A DNA stretch of 64,000 nucleotides from Terasakiella magnetica (lineage in GTDB: Bacteria; Pseudomonadota; Alphaproteobacteria; Rhodospirillales; Magnetospirillaceae), in contig CACVCF010000001.1 in NCBI GenBank assembly GCA_902729415.1, positions 124,001-188,000 on the forward strand. Reading direction: 5' to 3'. Shown here in pieces: positions 19,379 to 28,202 of this stretch (position 1 is its first letter; every line of letters begins with the position of its first letter). Below the pieces are notes generated by a model. It did not search any database. It was not told the origin of the DNA and saw only the letters and a list, made by a program, of their open reading frames with translations. A program made the position numbers and the translations under genes.

Positions 19379-20605
19379 ATGCCGAACGATCACGTTGCCC
19401 CCATCGATGCCCCCACGCAAGGGGATCGTCACCCCAGCCAGCTTCTCGGCCGCCCGCCGGTGGTGCTTCAGGTGCTGCCTGCGCTGGTGACCGGCGGGGT
19501 CGAGCGCGGCACCGTGGATATGGCCGTGGCGCTGCAGGAAGCCGGATGGAGGGCCATCGTCGCCTCCGAGGGCGGCCCCATGGTCCGCGAACTGACCCGC
19601 GCCGGGGCCGACCACATCACCTTGCCCCTGGCCAGCAAGAACCCCCTGGTGATCCGCAAGAACGCCGCCGCCCTGGCCGAGATCATCACCGCCAACACCG
19701 TCGATATCGTTCACGCCCGCTCGCGCGCGCCGGCCTGGAGCGCCTGGATGGCTGCCGAGCAGACCGGGCGCCACTTCGTCACCACCTTTCACGGCACCTA
19801 CAATACCGCCGGGATGTTCGGGCTGAAGACCCGCTATAATTCCATCATGACCCGAGGCGAACGGGTGATCGCCATCTCGGAATTCATTTCGGAACACGCC
19901 CAGCGGGTCTATGGCCTCGACCCCGACCGCATCCGGGTGGTGCATCGCGGCATCGACCTCGCCCGCTTCGACCCGGCGCGGGTCAGCCCCGAGCGCATCA
20001 TCCAACTGGCGCAGAAGTGGCGCCTGCCCGATGGCTATCAGGTCATCATGCTGCCCGGCCGCCTGACCCGCTGGAAGGGCCAGTCGGTGCTGATCGAGGC
20101 CTTGGCGCTGCTGGACCGTCACGACGTCCGCGTTCTTCTGGTGGGATCAGACCAGGGCCGCACCGGTTACCGCGAGGAACTGGTTGAACTGGTGCGGGCA
20201 CGTAATCTGGTGGATGTGGTTCACCTCACCGACGAGTGCAACGACATGCCCGCCGCCTACATGCTGACCGATGTGGTGGTCTCGGCCTCCACCGACCCCG
20301 AGGCCTTCGGCCGCATCGCCGTGGAAGCCCAGGCCATGGGCCGCCCGGTCATCGTCACCGCCCACGGCGCCACCGGCGAGACGGTCCTGCCCGGCCGTAC
20401 CGGCTGGCTGACCGCACCGGGCGACCCGGAATCCCTGGCCCAGGCGCTGGACCGCTTCCTCGCCTTGTCGGCGGAAGAGCGCGACGGCATGGCCCAGGTG
20501 GCCGTGGATCATGTCCGCGGCAATTTCACCAAGGAAACCATGTGCGCCCGCACCATCGCGGTGTACGAGGAAGTGCTGTCCGGTGCCTTTATATCCGCGG
20601 GCTGA
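19379..20605 (+). CDS. Glycosyltransferase family 4
   Basis: 408 residues with a GT-B fold. The N-terminal acceptor domain starts with VLQVLPALVTGGVERGTVD, and the C-terminal GT4 donor-binding motif reads DPEAFGRIAVEAQAMGRPVIVT, with the E-x7-E-type arrangement. It would transfer a nucleotide-activated sugar to a lipopolysaccharide or exopolysaccharide acceptor at the cytoplasmic face. The overlap with the following GT9 gene suggests an LPS core role. Donor and acceptor are not determinable. Confidence 0.88.
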   Translation: MPNDHVAPIDAPTQGDRHPSQLLGRPPVVLQVLPALVTGGVERGTVDMAVALQEAGWRAIVASEGGPMVRELTRAGADHITLPLASKNPLVIRKNAAALAEIITANTVDIVHARSRAPAWSAWMAAEQTGRHFVTTFHGTYNTAGMFGLKTRYNSIMTRGERVIAISEFISEHAQRVYGLDPDRIRVVHRGIDLARFDPARVSPERIIQLAQKWRLPDGYQVIMLPGRLTRWKGQSVLIEALALLDRHDVRVLLVGSDQGRTGYREELVELVRARNLVDVVHLTDECNDMPAAYMLTDVVVSASTDPEAFGRIAVEAQAMGRPVIVTAHGATGETVLPGRTGWLTAPGDPESLAQALDRFLALSAEERDGMAQVAVDHVRGNFTKETMCARTIAVYEEVLSGAFISAG

Positions 20606-21512
20606 ACGCATCCTCGTCATCAAGCTGGGGGCGCTGGGGGATTTCGTCCAGGCCTGCGGGCCGTTCGCCGCCATTCGCACCCACCATGGCGATGCCCGCA
20701 TCACCCTGCTGACCACCCGGCCCTATGCCGAGTTCGCAGCCGCCTCGCCCTGGTTCGACGAGGTCTGGATCGACGACAAGCCGCGCCTGACCCAGCCGCT
20801 GAGAGTGCTGGCGCTGCGCCGCCGCCTGCGCCAAGGCGGCTTCAGCCGGGTCTATGACCTGCAAACCTCCGACCGGTCATCCTTCTACTTCCGCCTCATG
20901 GGCCGGGACGTCCCGTGGTCGGGCATCGCGCCGGGCTGCTCGCATCCCCATGCCAATCCCCGGCGCGATTTCATGCACACCGTCGAGCGCCAGAAGGAAC
21001 AGTTGGCCGCCGCCGGAATCGCCCAGGTTCCCGCCCCCGATTTCTCCTGGGTGCGGGCGGACCCATCCGCCTTCGGCCTTACGGGCAGCTTTGTGCTGTT
21101 GTGCCCCGGCGGCGCCCCCCATCGCCCCGCCAAGCGCTGGCCGGTGGAGAATTTCGCCGCCCTGGCGGTGGGACTGGCCCAACGCGGCGTCACCCCGGTG
21201 CTGCTGGGCACCGATAAGGAAAAGGCCGCCATCGCCGCCATCCGCACCGCCTGCCCCCAGGCGGTGGACTTGGCCGAACGCACCGGTTTTCTCGACATCG
21301 TTGCCCTGGCCCGCGCCGCCCGCGCCGCCGTGGGTAACGACACCGGCCCCATGCACCTTATCGCCGCAGGGGGCTGCTCCGCAGTGGTACTATTCTCCCA
21401 CGAATCCGATCCCGCCTTGTGCGCTCCGCGCGGCACGGTGACGGTTCTGCGCCGTCCCCATCTGGCCGAATTGTCCGTCTTGGATGTGGAGCAGGCGCTG
21501 GGGCAGCTGTAA
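20583..21512 (+). CDS. Glycosyltransferase family 9 (heptosyltransferase-like)
   Basis: 309 residues from GTG 20583, chosen because RILVIKLGALGDFVQACGPF then sits at the N-terminus as in WaaC/WaaF proteins, with GAGGAAG about 10 bases upstream. The overlap with the GT4 gene is 23 bp. The C-terminal motif GNDTGPMHLIAAGGC is the conserved ADP-heptose-binding region of the family. It probably adds heptose or a related sugar to the LPS inner core. Confidence 0.87.
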   Translation: MPLYPRAERILVIKLGALGDFVQACGPFAAIRTHHGDARITLLTTRPYAEFAAASPWFDEVWIDDKPRLTQPLRVLALRRRLRQGGFSRVYDLQTSDRSSFYFRLMGRDVPWSGIAPGCSHPHANPRRDFMHTVERQKEQLAAAGIAQVPAPDFSWVRADPSAFGLTGSFVLLCPGGAPHRPAKRWPVENFAALAVGLAQRGVTPVLLGTDKEKAAIAAIRTACPQAVDLAERTGFLDIVALARAARAAVGNDTGPMHLIAAGGCSAVVLFSHESDPALCAPRGTVTVLRRPHLAELSVLDVEQALGQL

Positions 21513-21597
21513 TCCCCAGCCCAAACCTTGACTTCGGACGGTTTCGCCGTAGAGTCCTTTCCCTTTCCCAAGTCCCGTTTCTAAAAGAGAGAATCCC

Positions 21598-23511
21598 ATG
21601 GTCGCCATCACCCTGCCCGACGGCAAGGTCCGCCAGTACGATCACCCCGTCACGGGTCTGGAGGTCGCCACCGACATCGGTCCCGGTCTGGCCAAGGCAG
21701 CCCTTGCCATCCGGGTCAATGGCGAGATGAAGGATCTGGCTACCCGGCTGGAGAGTGATTGCCTGCTGGCCATCGTCACCGCCAAGGATTCCGACGCGCT
21801 GGAGTTGCTGCGTCACGACGCCGCCCACGTCATGGCCGAGGCGGTCAAGGAGCTGTATCCCGAGACCCAGGTGACCATCGGCCCCAGCATCGAGAACGGC
21901 TTTTACTACGACTTCGCGCGCCCGACTCCGTTCGGGCCGGAAGATCTGGAAAAGATCGAAAAGCGCATGGCCGAGATCGTTGACCGCAACGAGGCCATCA
22001 CCCGCGAGGAATGGGACCGCGACGAGGCGGTGGCGTTCTTCGAGGGACTGGGAGAGAAATACAAGGCCGAGATCATCGCCTCGATCCCCGCCGACCAGAA
22101 GATCGGCCTTTACCGCCAGGGCAAGTTCATCGATCTGTGCCGTGGTCCGCATCTGCCGTCCACCTCCAAGCTGGGCAAGGCCTTCAAGCTGATGAAGCTG
22201 GCGGGTGCCTATTGGCGCGGCGATTCCAGGAACGAGATGCTTCAGCGCATCTATGGCACCGCCTGGTTCGACAAGAAGGATCTCGACGCCTATCTCACCA
22301 TGCTGGAAGAGGCGGAAAAGCGCGACCACCGCCGCATCGGCCGCGAGATGGAGCTGTTCCACCAGCAAGAAGAAGCTGCGGGCAGCGTGTTCTGGCACCC
22401 CAAGGGCTGGCAGCTGTGGCTGACGGTGGAGGCCTATATGCGCCGCCGTCTGGTCAAGACCGATTATGTCGAGGTCAAGACGCCGCAATTGGTGGACTTC
22501 TCCTTGTGGGAGGCCTCGGGCCACGCCGACAAGTTCGCCGAGAACATGTTCACCATCAAGACGCAGGACGAACGCCATCTGGCGGTCAAGCCCATGAACT
22601 GCCCCTGCCACGTGCAGATCTTCCGCCAGGGCATCAAGAGCTACCGCGACCTGCCGCTGCGCATGGCCGAGTTCGGATCGTGCCACCGCTACGAACCCTC
22701 GGGGGCGCTTCATGGCATCATGCGGGTACGCGCCTTCACCCAGGACGATGCCCACATCTTCTGCACCGAGGACCAGATCACCTCGGAGACCATCGCCTTC
22801 TGCCAGTTGCTGAAGGAGATCTATACCGATTTCGGCTTCACCGACGTCCGCGTCAAGTTCTCCGACCGTCCGGCCAAGCGCGCCGGGGCCGACGAAACCT
22901 GGGACAAGGCGGAAGCGGCGCTGCTGGAGGCCTCCAAGGCCGCCGGGCTGGAAACCATCCTCAATCCGGGCGAAGGCGCGTTCTATGGCCCCAAGCTGGA
23001 ATTCGTGCTGCGCGATGCCATTGGGCGCGATTGGCAGTGCGGTACCTTGCAGGTGGATTTCGTGCTGCCCGAGCGTCTCGACGCGTCCTATGTGGCCGAG
23101 GACGGGTCGCGCAAACGCCCGGTCATGCTGCATCGGGCCATTCTGGGCTCGTTCGAGCGCTTCCTCGGCATCCTGATCGAGAATTTCGCCGGCCGCTTCC
23201 CGGTATGGCTGGCCCCCACCCAGGTGGTGGTCGCCACCATCGTATCCGAGGCTGATGATTTTGCCCGCGAGGTGCTGGCCGCGCTGAAAGCCCAGGGAAT
23301 CCGCGCCGAACTCGATCTTCGGAACGAGAAGATCAACTACAAGGTCCGCGAGCACTCGGTGGCCAAGGTGCCGGTGATGCTGGTGGTCGGCAAGCGTGAA
23401 GCCGAGAATCGCTCGGTCGCCATGCGCCGCCTCGGCAGCCAAGCCCAAGAAATTGTTGCGCTTGAGCAGGCAGTCGCTACACTTACAGCCGAAGCTACCC
23501 CGCCCGCATGA
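21598..23511 (+). CDS. thrS: Threonyl-tRNA synthetase
   Basis: 637 residues, standard length. In order: an N-terminal TGS domain ([17 protein letters not shown]), the editing domain with HDAAH and the later Cys/His site ([13 protein letters not shown]), a class-II catalytic core with zinc ligands ([27 protein letters not shown]) and the C-terminal anticodon-binding domain. It charges tRNA-Thr in the cytoplasm. A GC-rich hairpin overlaps the stop codon. infC follows after 108 bp, the common bacterial order. Confidence 0.98.
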   Translation: MVAITLPDGKVRQYDHPVTGLEVATDIGPGLAKAALAIRVNGEMKDLATRLESDCLLAIVTAKDSDALELLRHDAAHVMAEAVKELYPETQVTIGPSIENGFYYDFARPTPFGPEDLEKIEKRMAEIVDRNEAITREEWDRDEAVAFFEGLGEKYKAEIIASIPADQKIGLYRQGKFIDLCRGPHLPSTSKLGKAFKLMKLAGAYWRGDSRNEMLQRIYGTAWFDKKDLDAYLTMLEEAEKRDHRRIGREMELFHQQEEAAGSVFWHPKGWQLWLTVEAYMRRRLVKTDYVEVKTPQLVDFSLWEASGHADKFAENMFTIKTQDERHLAVKPMNCPCHVQIFRQGIKSYRDLPLRMAEFGSCHRYEPSGALHGIMRVRAFTQDDAHIFCTEDQITSETIAFCQLLKEIYTDFGFTDVRVKFSDRPAKRAGADETWDKAEAALLEASKAAGLETILNPGEGAFYGPKLEFVLRDAIGRDWQCGTLQVDFVLPERLDASYVAEDGSRKRPVMLHRAILGSFERFLGILIENFAGRFPVWLAPTQVVVATIVSEADDFAREVLAALKAQGIRAELDLRNEKINYKVREHSVAKVPVMLVVGKREAENRSVAMRRLGSQAQEIVALEQAVATLTAEATPPA

Positions 23512-23522
23512 TGCGGCGGGGT
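23497..23522 (+). terminator. Hairpin spanning the thrS stop codon
   Basis: ACCCCGC-CGCA pairs with TGCG-GCGGGGT around a TGA loop that is the thrS stop codon (11 pairs, one bulge). It has no T-run after it, so it may be a weak terminator, an attenuator for infC, or a transcript-stability element. Confidence 0.4.
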
Positions 23523-23619
23523 CTGTCTTGCCGGACCGGACAGCCCCACGCGCAAGGTGCGCGGTCGGGCTTTGCGGTACACTCGAAGACATGGAGATTG
23601 TTAAATAGCTAGGCCGCCT

Positions 23620-24141
23620 ATGCAGACGCCGCCCAAGAACGATGGGCCCCGCGTCAATCGCGAAATCGATGTGCGCTCCATCCGCTTGGTGGGCGCCGAC
23701 GGAGAAATGATCGGGGTCGTGACCCTTCGGGAAGGGTTGACCATGGCTGAGGAAGCCGGGCTCGATCTGGTCGAAGTCTCCCCCAATGCCGATCCGCCCG
23801 TCTGTAAAATTCTCGACTTCGGAAAGTTCAAGTACGAAGCCCAGAAGAAGAAGAACGAGGCCCGGAAGAAGCAAAAGGTCATCGAAGTTAAGGAAATCAA
23901 GCTTCGCCCAAATATTGATGACCATGACTATGGCGTCAAGATGCGGAGCATGCGGAACTTCCTTGAGGAAGGCGACAAGGTGAAGGTAACCCTTCGCTTC
24001 CGTGGCCGCGAACTGGCCCACCAGGATCTCGGCATGAAAGTGCTGGAAAGGGTCCGCGATGATCTTGAAGATCTGGGCAAGGTCGAGCAGATTCCCAAGA
24101 TGGAAGGCCGTCAGATGGTCATGGTGATCGCCCCGCGCTGA
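23620..24141 (+). CDS. infC: Translation initiation factor IF-3
   Basis: 173 residues from ATG 23620. The N-domain has GPRVNREI and [21 protein letters not shown], and the C-domain has [43 protein letters not shown]-3 binds the 30S subunit and checks start codons. ATG 23620 lacks a good ribosome site. GGAG at 23593-23596 is ideally spaced for an in-frame ATA at 23605, which directly follows an in-frame TAA. infC often uses a rare start for autoregulation, so the true start may be ATA 23605. Confidence 0.96.
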   Translation: MQTPPKNDGPRVNREIDVRSIRLVGADGEMIGVVTLREGLTMAEEAGLDLVEVSPNADPPVCKILDFGKFKYEAQKKKNEARKKQKVIEVKEIKLRPNIDDHDYGVKMRSMRNFLEEGDKVKVTLRFRGRELAHQDLGMKVLERVRDDLEDLGKVEQIPKMEGRQMVMVIAPR

Positions 24142-24265
24142 CCTGCGGGCGATCTCTGTCCACCTTGAATTTATTCGTGCCGCGCGGGCGCAAAGTGGGT
24201 TGCGAAGCGAACCTCTTTGCGCTAGTTTCCGCGCCTCCCCTACGACCGGGGGATCAACACCCTGT

Positions 24266-24355
24266 GGAGGGGTGGCAGAGTGGTCGAATGCGCCGGTCTC
24301 GAAAACCGGTATGGGTGCAAGCTCATCGTGGGTTCGAATCCCACCCCCTCCGCCA
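24266..24355 (+). tRNA. tRNA-Ser (anticodon CGA, reads UCG)
   Basis: A 90-nt class-II tRNA with the 3' CCA encoded. The acceptor stem GGAGGGG pairs with CCCCTCC. The anticodon stem CCGGT/ACCGG encloses the loop CTCGAAA, giving anticodon CGA. There is a long variable arm and the T-loop GTTCGAATC. Its 3' end forms one copy of the 19-bp repeat flanking the mobile element. Confidence 0.96.
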
Positions 24356-24357
24356 CT
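24339..24357 (+). repeat. attL: 3' end of tRNA-Ser, 19-bp direct repeat copy 1
   Basis: TCCCACCCCCTCCGCCACT, covering the end of the T arm, the acceptor stem and CCA, is repeated exactly at 30669-30687. The interval holds an integrase and a relaxase. This is the usual signature of site-specific insertion into a tRNA 3' end that rebuilds the tRNA gene. Confidence 0.9.
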
Positions 24358-24470
24358 CCCTTGGAAACCAAGGGATTCCGCCGCTTCACCCTCCGGCACA
24401 TTCCTCATTCCGAGGCCATTGTGTCCCACATGTGTGGTCCGACACAACGGGCGTAATGCGCTTGCCCGGT

Positions 24471-24521
24471 GGTGGAGACGGACGGACGGTTTCCATAAGA
24501 AACCGTCCGTCCGTCTCCACC
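24471..24521. repeat. Perfect 23-bp inverted repeat with 5-nt loop
   Basis: The arms 24471-24493 and 24499-24521 are exact reverse complements (GGTGGAGACGGACGG... on the left) around the loop CATAA. The arms contain a GGAC tandem. It lies in the gene-free 319 bp between the tRNA and the helicase gene, inside the left end of the element. Possible roles are a terminator insulating the element, a replication origin hairpin, or a protein-binding site. A separate short hairpin (24357-24375) sits directly after the tRNA. Confidence 0.85.
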
Positions 24522-24674
24522 GTTCCGCCACCTCAACCGTAGGACATGGGCTCGTGGCGAGCGGCGGCCAAATGCCGCCAGCGCATGGCCGCCCCGCCCT
24601 TCGGTTCGCCCCGTCGCTTCCATATCCGCTTTGCCTCGACGCCCCAGTCGAAGCGACACCGGAAGGAGCGCACC

Positions 24675-25748
24675 ATGACTACCGAACGAAGGCCGTTCAA
24701 AGCCCCGCAAGACCTTGACCTCAACTCGGCCCTGTCGGCCGATTACCGGCCCCGGAGCCGGTTCCTGTCTCTCGACCAGATTATGGCCCTCCCGCCGGCC
24801 GACTGGCTTATCAAGGGCCTCGTCCCGGCGGACAGCCTCGGCGTCTTCTATGGCAAGCCGGGGGCGGGCAAGACCTTCCTGAGTCTTGCCATCGCCCTGT
24901 CGATTGGTCATGGCCTTCGGTGCTTCGGCCGGAGGACCCTGCAAGGCGGTGTCGCCATTGTGGCGGGCGAAGGGGCTCGCGGTTTGCAGAACCGCCTCCG
25001 GGCGTGGCATAAGTTCCATGGCCGCGATTGGAAGGACTTCCAGTCGGTACAGGTGTTGCCACACCCCATCGACCTGCTGGACGCCGACAGCGTTGAGGGC
25101 CTTATCCTCGACATTGCCCACCGGTTCGGGGGCAAGGCTCCCATGATGGTCGTGTTCGACACCTTGGCCCGGAACTTCGGCACCGGCGACGAGAACCGCC
25201 AAGCAGACATGGCCCGGCTTGTCGAAGCGGGCGAACTGGTCCGGCGGGCCTTCGGCTGCGCCGTGGTGTTCATCCACCACACCCCGAAGGAAGCCGACGA
25301 CCTGCGCGGAAGCAGCGTCCTCGAAGGCGCCTCCGACTTCGTCATCCGGGTCGGCAAGACCGATACGGGAATGGAGGCCTTCATCCGCAAGATGAAGGAC
25401 GGTAAGGACGGGCTCGTCCTTGGCTTTCGGATGGAAAGCCAGAACCTTGGCGCGGATGAGGATGGCGACCCCATCTTGACCCCGGTCGCGGTGTTGGAAG
25501 GCGAGGTGCGCGAAAGTGCCGCACCGCCCGCCGACGCGGCGCCTGCGGGCAAGAACCAGAGCGCGGTTCTGGCCGTCTTGGCGGCGGCCGGCGAGGCTGG
25601 CTTGACCGGCGACGAATGGCGGGACGCGGCCAAGGCGTCCGGCGCGGTCGGCGGGGCCAATCCGGCTCGGGCCTTCCGGGAAGCCCGCGCCGCCTTGGAG
25701 CGTGACAAGTTGGTGCTGGCCGAAGGCGACCGGTTTCTGGCGGCTTGA
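24675..25748 (+). CDS. RepA-like replicative helicase / AAA_25 ATPase of the mobile element
   Basis: 357 residues from ATG 24675 with GGAAGGAG 8 bases upstream. Walker A is GKPGAGKT (60-67). Walker B is MVVFDTLAR, followed by DEN and the VVFIHHTPK motif, the arrangement seen in the RSF1010 RepA hexameric helicase family. The C-terminal 80 residues look like a winged-helix module. It could open DNA for autonomous replication of the excised element. No RepC-like initiator is recognised nearby. Confidence 0.82.
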   Translation: MTTERRPFKAPQDLDLNSALSADYRPRSRFLSLDQIMALPPADWLIKGLVPADSLGVFYGKPGAGKTFLSLAIALSIGHGLRCFGRRTLQGGVAIVAGEGARGLQNRLRAWHKFHGRDWKDFQSVQVLPHPIDLLDADSVEGLILDIAHRFGGKAPMMVVFDTLARNFGTGDENRQADMARLVEAGELVRRAFGCAVVFIHHTPKEADDLRGSSVLEGASDFVIRVGKTDTGMEAFIRKMKDGKDGLVLGFRMESQNLGADEDGDPILTPVAVLEGEVRESAAPPADAAPAGKNQSAVLAVLAAAGEAGLTGDEWRDAAKASGAVGGANPARAFREARAALERDKLVLAEGDRFLAA

Positions 25749-25766
25749 ATCTCGTCCCTTGGAACC

Positions 25767-25798
25767 GTAAAGGGCGGCTCTCACGGGCCGCCCTTTAC
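25767..25798 (+). terminator. Hairpin downstream of the RepA-like gene
   Basis: GTAAAGGGCGGC (25767-25778) pairs with GCCGCCCTTTAC (25787-25798), 12 perfect pairs with an 8-nt loop. It lies 19 bp after the helicase stop codon. The following bases GCTTTCAC are only weakly T-rich. Confidence 0.6.
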
Positions 25799-25895
25799 GC
25801 TTTCACTCCCGAGGTGTCCGGGAGCGCCCCCGGCCGCGACGAAGGAGCGCGCCGCGCCCATATCAATATAGGACTTTATTCTGACTTTGCTAAAA

Positions 25896-26246
25896 TCATA
25901 GATCGGGAAGGTTTGGCGGGAGCAATGAAGCCCGTTTCAATGCCGCACGATAGGCCCTTTTCACTGCAAAACGCTCGACTCGGCTCACCGCCCTGCGCAC
26001 GCTTTCGGCGTTGATCCACTCAATTATTTCGTTTGTCGTCAGGTTCGCTGGCGGGCGGCGAAGGATGAAAGTAGCGGTTCTGGCCTCGGCGGCCATGACG
26101 GCGAGGCCGTCCAGATCGACGGCGGCAAGGGCGGCGGAGATTTTCGCCTTGGCGGCCATGACGGCGGCGACGTAGACGTCGGCGTAGGCGGTGTTGGAGA
26201 CGAGATTCATGGCTTCAATCCCTTGCTCAATGTCTTGGCTGTTCAT
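25896..26246 (-). CDS. Unknown protein of the mobile element (116 aa)
   Basis: Alanine-rich and helical; residues 20-60 contain repeated MAA-type heptads suggestive of a coiled coil, and the C-terminus is basic (VKRAYRAALKRA). There is no signal peptide or recognised domain. It faces the helicase gene convergently across a hairpin. The open frame and an upstream GGAG near ATG 26246 support a real gene, but evidence is limited. Confidence 0.5.
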   Translation of the reverse strand: MNSQDIEQGIEAMNLVSNTAYADVYVAAVMAAKAKISAALAAVDLDGLAVMAAEARTATFILRRPPANLTTNEIIEWINAESVRRAVSRVERFAVKRAYRAALKRASLLPPNLPDL

Positions 26247-26457
26247 CGCTTCGACTCCATCGACTTCCTCGATGCTGCAATAATAGAACCAGTCTGCTCA
26301 TGAAAAAGTCTTTCGTGTTTTTATATTATATCGCGTTACCTTCCAATCATTTGGATTACTCCAAAGAAAGCCGATGATGATGGCGTGCCCTTCCCTTCCC
26401 GGCCGTGAAGGTCGCCCTACGTCTGGTTGGCGGGCATTGCCGCCCCCGGAGAGCGCC

Positions 26458-26901
26458 ATGGACCACATCGAACAACCCGCCACATCCGATCATCGGCCAT
26501 CGCGCCGTCTTACCGCCGCCATGCGGCGACCGATTCCATGGGACGAGAGCGCCGCCGATACGGAACTCTGGGGCGATGGTGGGATCACCGATGCCCAAAG
26601 GCACGCGAACCGCCCCGAATTCTGGGCGGCGCAGCGTCGCCGCGTAGAATACGCCCTTGGCAACCGCGTCGCGGCGATGGTGCCCGGTGCTCTCGACAAA
26701 CTGCGCGACACGAGCATTCCGATCCAGCACCGGGCGAAATTGGCGGCCTATCTCCATCGCTGGCATTGCAACGGGGAGTTCGGCGAACTCTCCAAGGCGG
26801 AACTTCAACTGGTGTTGATGGTGCTCCAAGCGGCCGGCATCACCGTGCCCGCTGGCGGTGGAGCCGCCGCACCGCCCCGTGCGCGGCTGTCAGCGCGGTA
26901 A
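26458..26901 (+). CDS. Unknown protein of the mobile element (147 aa)
   Basis: Starts at ATG 26458 with GGAGAG upstream. The sequence has a basic N-terminus (RRLTAAMRRPIPWDES), a central helical part (WAAQRRRVEYALGNRVAAMVPGALDKLRD) and a proline/arginine-rich tail. No family is recognised. The last 62 bp overlap the 3' end of the relaxase gene on the opposite strand, so one of the two ends may be shorter in practice. It could be a DNA-binding accessory protein. Confidence 0.55.
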   Translation: MDHIEQPATSDHRPSRRLTAAMRRPIPWDESAADTELWGDGGITDAQRHANRPEFWAAQRRRVEYALGNRVAAMVPGALDKLRDTSIPIQHRAKLAAYLHRWHCNGEFGELSKAELQLVLMVLQAAGITVPAGGGAAAPPRARLSAR

Positions 26902-27976
26902 GGATTGGGGCCAGTTCGTCGGCGGGGTCTTCTTCGGCCTCGCACCTTCCCGCTCGCTCGTCACTGATCGGCTTGGCGGCTTCGGCCAGCACTTGCCCGA
27001 CACGCTTACCGAGGCGGGTGCCGGAAGGCCGCGCCGATGCTTTTGGGCATGCCGCTGCGGCCTCGGCCCACTGCGCCCACTTGGCAAGGTCCAGCGCGTC
27101 GCCTTGGGCAAGACCCATCTTGATGGCGTCGCGACAGTTGGCCAGCAGCACCTTCCACGCGGCCAGCCGAGAGGCTTCGTCATTGGCAAGCCGGACAGCA
27201 CGGGCGAGCGCCAAGACGGCGGCGCAGGCGTCTTGTCGCATGGCTCGCCGGTCGTGGGGCACCATGGCCACCGCCCATGACATGCCCGGGCGCTTGCGGG
27301 CGATGGCGGTTTGTCCGGGGCCTCGGTGCCGTGTGGGGCGTCGTGCGATACCTTGTTCCGCCAGTGATCGGGCATCGACTCGATCCACGACCCCGGCGCG
27401 TGTGAGATGGCGATTGCAGCAGACTTCCCACATCTCACGAATCCGACGCAGTTCCTCGGCCCGATCGCGCCCGCCAAAGGCTCGAATTTTTGATCCGGTC
27501 CCATCGCCACGGATGACCCGCTCCGTCCATGCGATGTGTGCGTGGTGATTGCGCTGGTCTCCGGCGGCGTCAGGGGCGTGGATGGCGTAATCAACGGCGC
27601 AACCGTATCGGTCGGCCATCGCCCGCCCGAAGTCCTCGACCAGCGTCTGGCGCTGGACGGCGGACAGTTCGTGGGGAAGAGCCGCGATGGCGGTGCGGCC
27701 CGCCACGGCCCGCCGCCGGAATTTGCCTTGTCGCGGACCGCGCTTGCGGACGCGCTCGCCGTCCAGCACGGCGGCCCATAGGGCGTCCCGCCCGCCCATG
27801 ATCAGGTCCCCGGAAACGCTCGGCGGCCAGACGATGCCCTCGGCCGTGACGCCGCCGGTCTTGGAGGGCCGGAAGTTCTCGCCGTCCAGCCGCAACGGCT
27901 GGCGAGTCTGGTAGGCCACGGCCGGGCCGACCTTCCCGGCCGCCAGCGGCTTGACGGAAAATGAGAAGATCGCCAT
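26840..27976 (-). CDS. MobA/MobL-family relaxase
   Basis: 378 residues from ATG 27976 with GGGAGCACC upstream. The N-terminal relaxase domain shows FSFSVKPL, ALPHELS and AIHAPDAAGDQRNHHAHIAW; His133 and HHAH (144-147) are the metal-binding histidines of the MOBQ class. It would nick oriT and pilot the strand during mobilization. The C-terminal 150 residues are helical with no recognised primase domain. The predicted oriT is 41 bp upstream of the start, as expected for the family. Confidence 0.88.
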   Translation of the reverse strand: MAIFSFSVKPLAAGKVGPAVAYQTRQPLRLDGENFRPSKTGGVTAEGIVWPPSVSGDLIMGGRDALWAAVLDGERVRKRGPRQGKFRRRAVAGRTAIAALPHELSAVQRQTLVEDFGRAMADRYGCAVDYAIHAPDAAGDQRNHHAHIAWTERVIRGDGTGSKIRAFGGRDRAEELRRIREMWEVCCNRHLTRAGVVDRVDARSLAEQGIARRPTRHRGPGQTAIARKRPGMSWAVAMVPHDRRAMRQDACAAVLALARAVRLANDEASRLAAWKVLLANCRDAIKMGLAQGDALDLAKWAQWAEAAAACPKASARPSGTRLGKRVGQVLAEAAKPISDERAGRCEAEEDPADELAPILTALTAAHGAVRRLHRQRAR

Positions 27977-28016
27977 GGTGCTCCCCAGATCGACCGCCGG
28001 TAGGCGGGAGGCGCGC

Positions 28017-28053
28017 GCAATCGGGCCTGTCCCGATTGCCTAAATGCGCCCCC
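28017..28053 (+). other. Predicted origin of transfer (oriT), RSF1010/MOBQ type
   Basis: A perfect 9-bp inverted repeat (GCAATCGGG 28017-28025, loop CCTGT, CCCGATTGC 28031-28039) is followed one base later by TAAATGCGCCCC (28041-28052). That core closely resembles the TAAGTGCGCCCT nic region of RSF1010/R1162, also preceded by a hairpin. It sits just upstream of the MobA/L relaxase gene. The nick is expected near the G/C step after ATGCG, by analogy. Confidence 0.78.
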
Positions 28054-28202
28054 TGATCTCTACCGAATGAAGTAGGGCGACTCTGCAATCGATCCATGGT
28101 GAAGGTGTCGCAATATCACACTGATCGCGGAAGACTTCTGTGACGCAACAGTAAAAGTTGTTCAGTTAAGTTGCCTTGTCATTACGGAATGACGCACTTT
28201 GC

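Noticed and set aside
21358-24531. A minus-strand open frame of more than 1000 codons opposite thrS and infC
   Set aside because: It is an antisense shadow of high-GC genes. It runs across the tRNA and opposite well-recognised proteins and shows no family motif.
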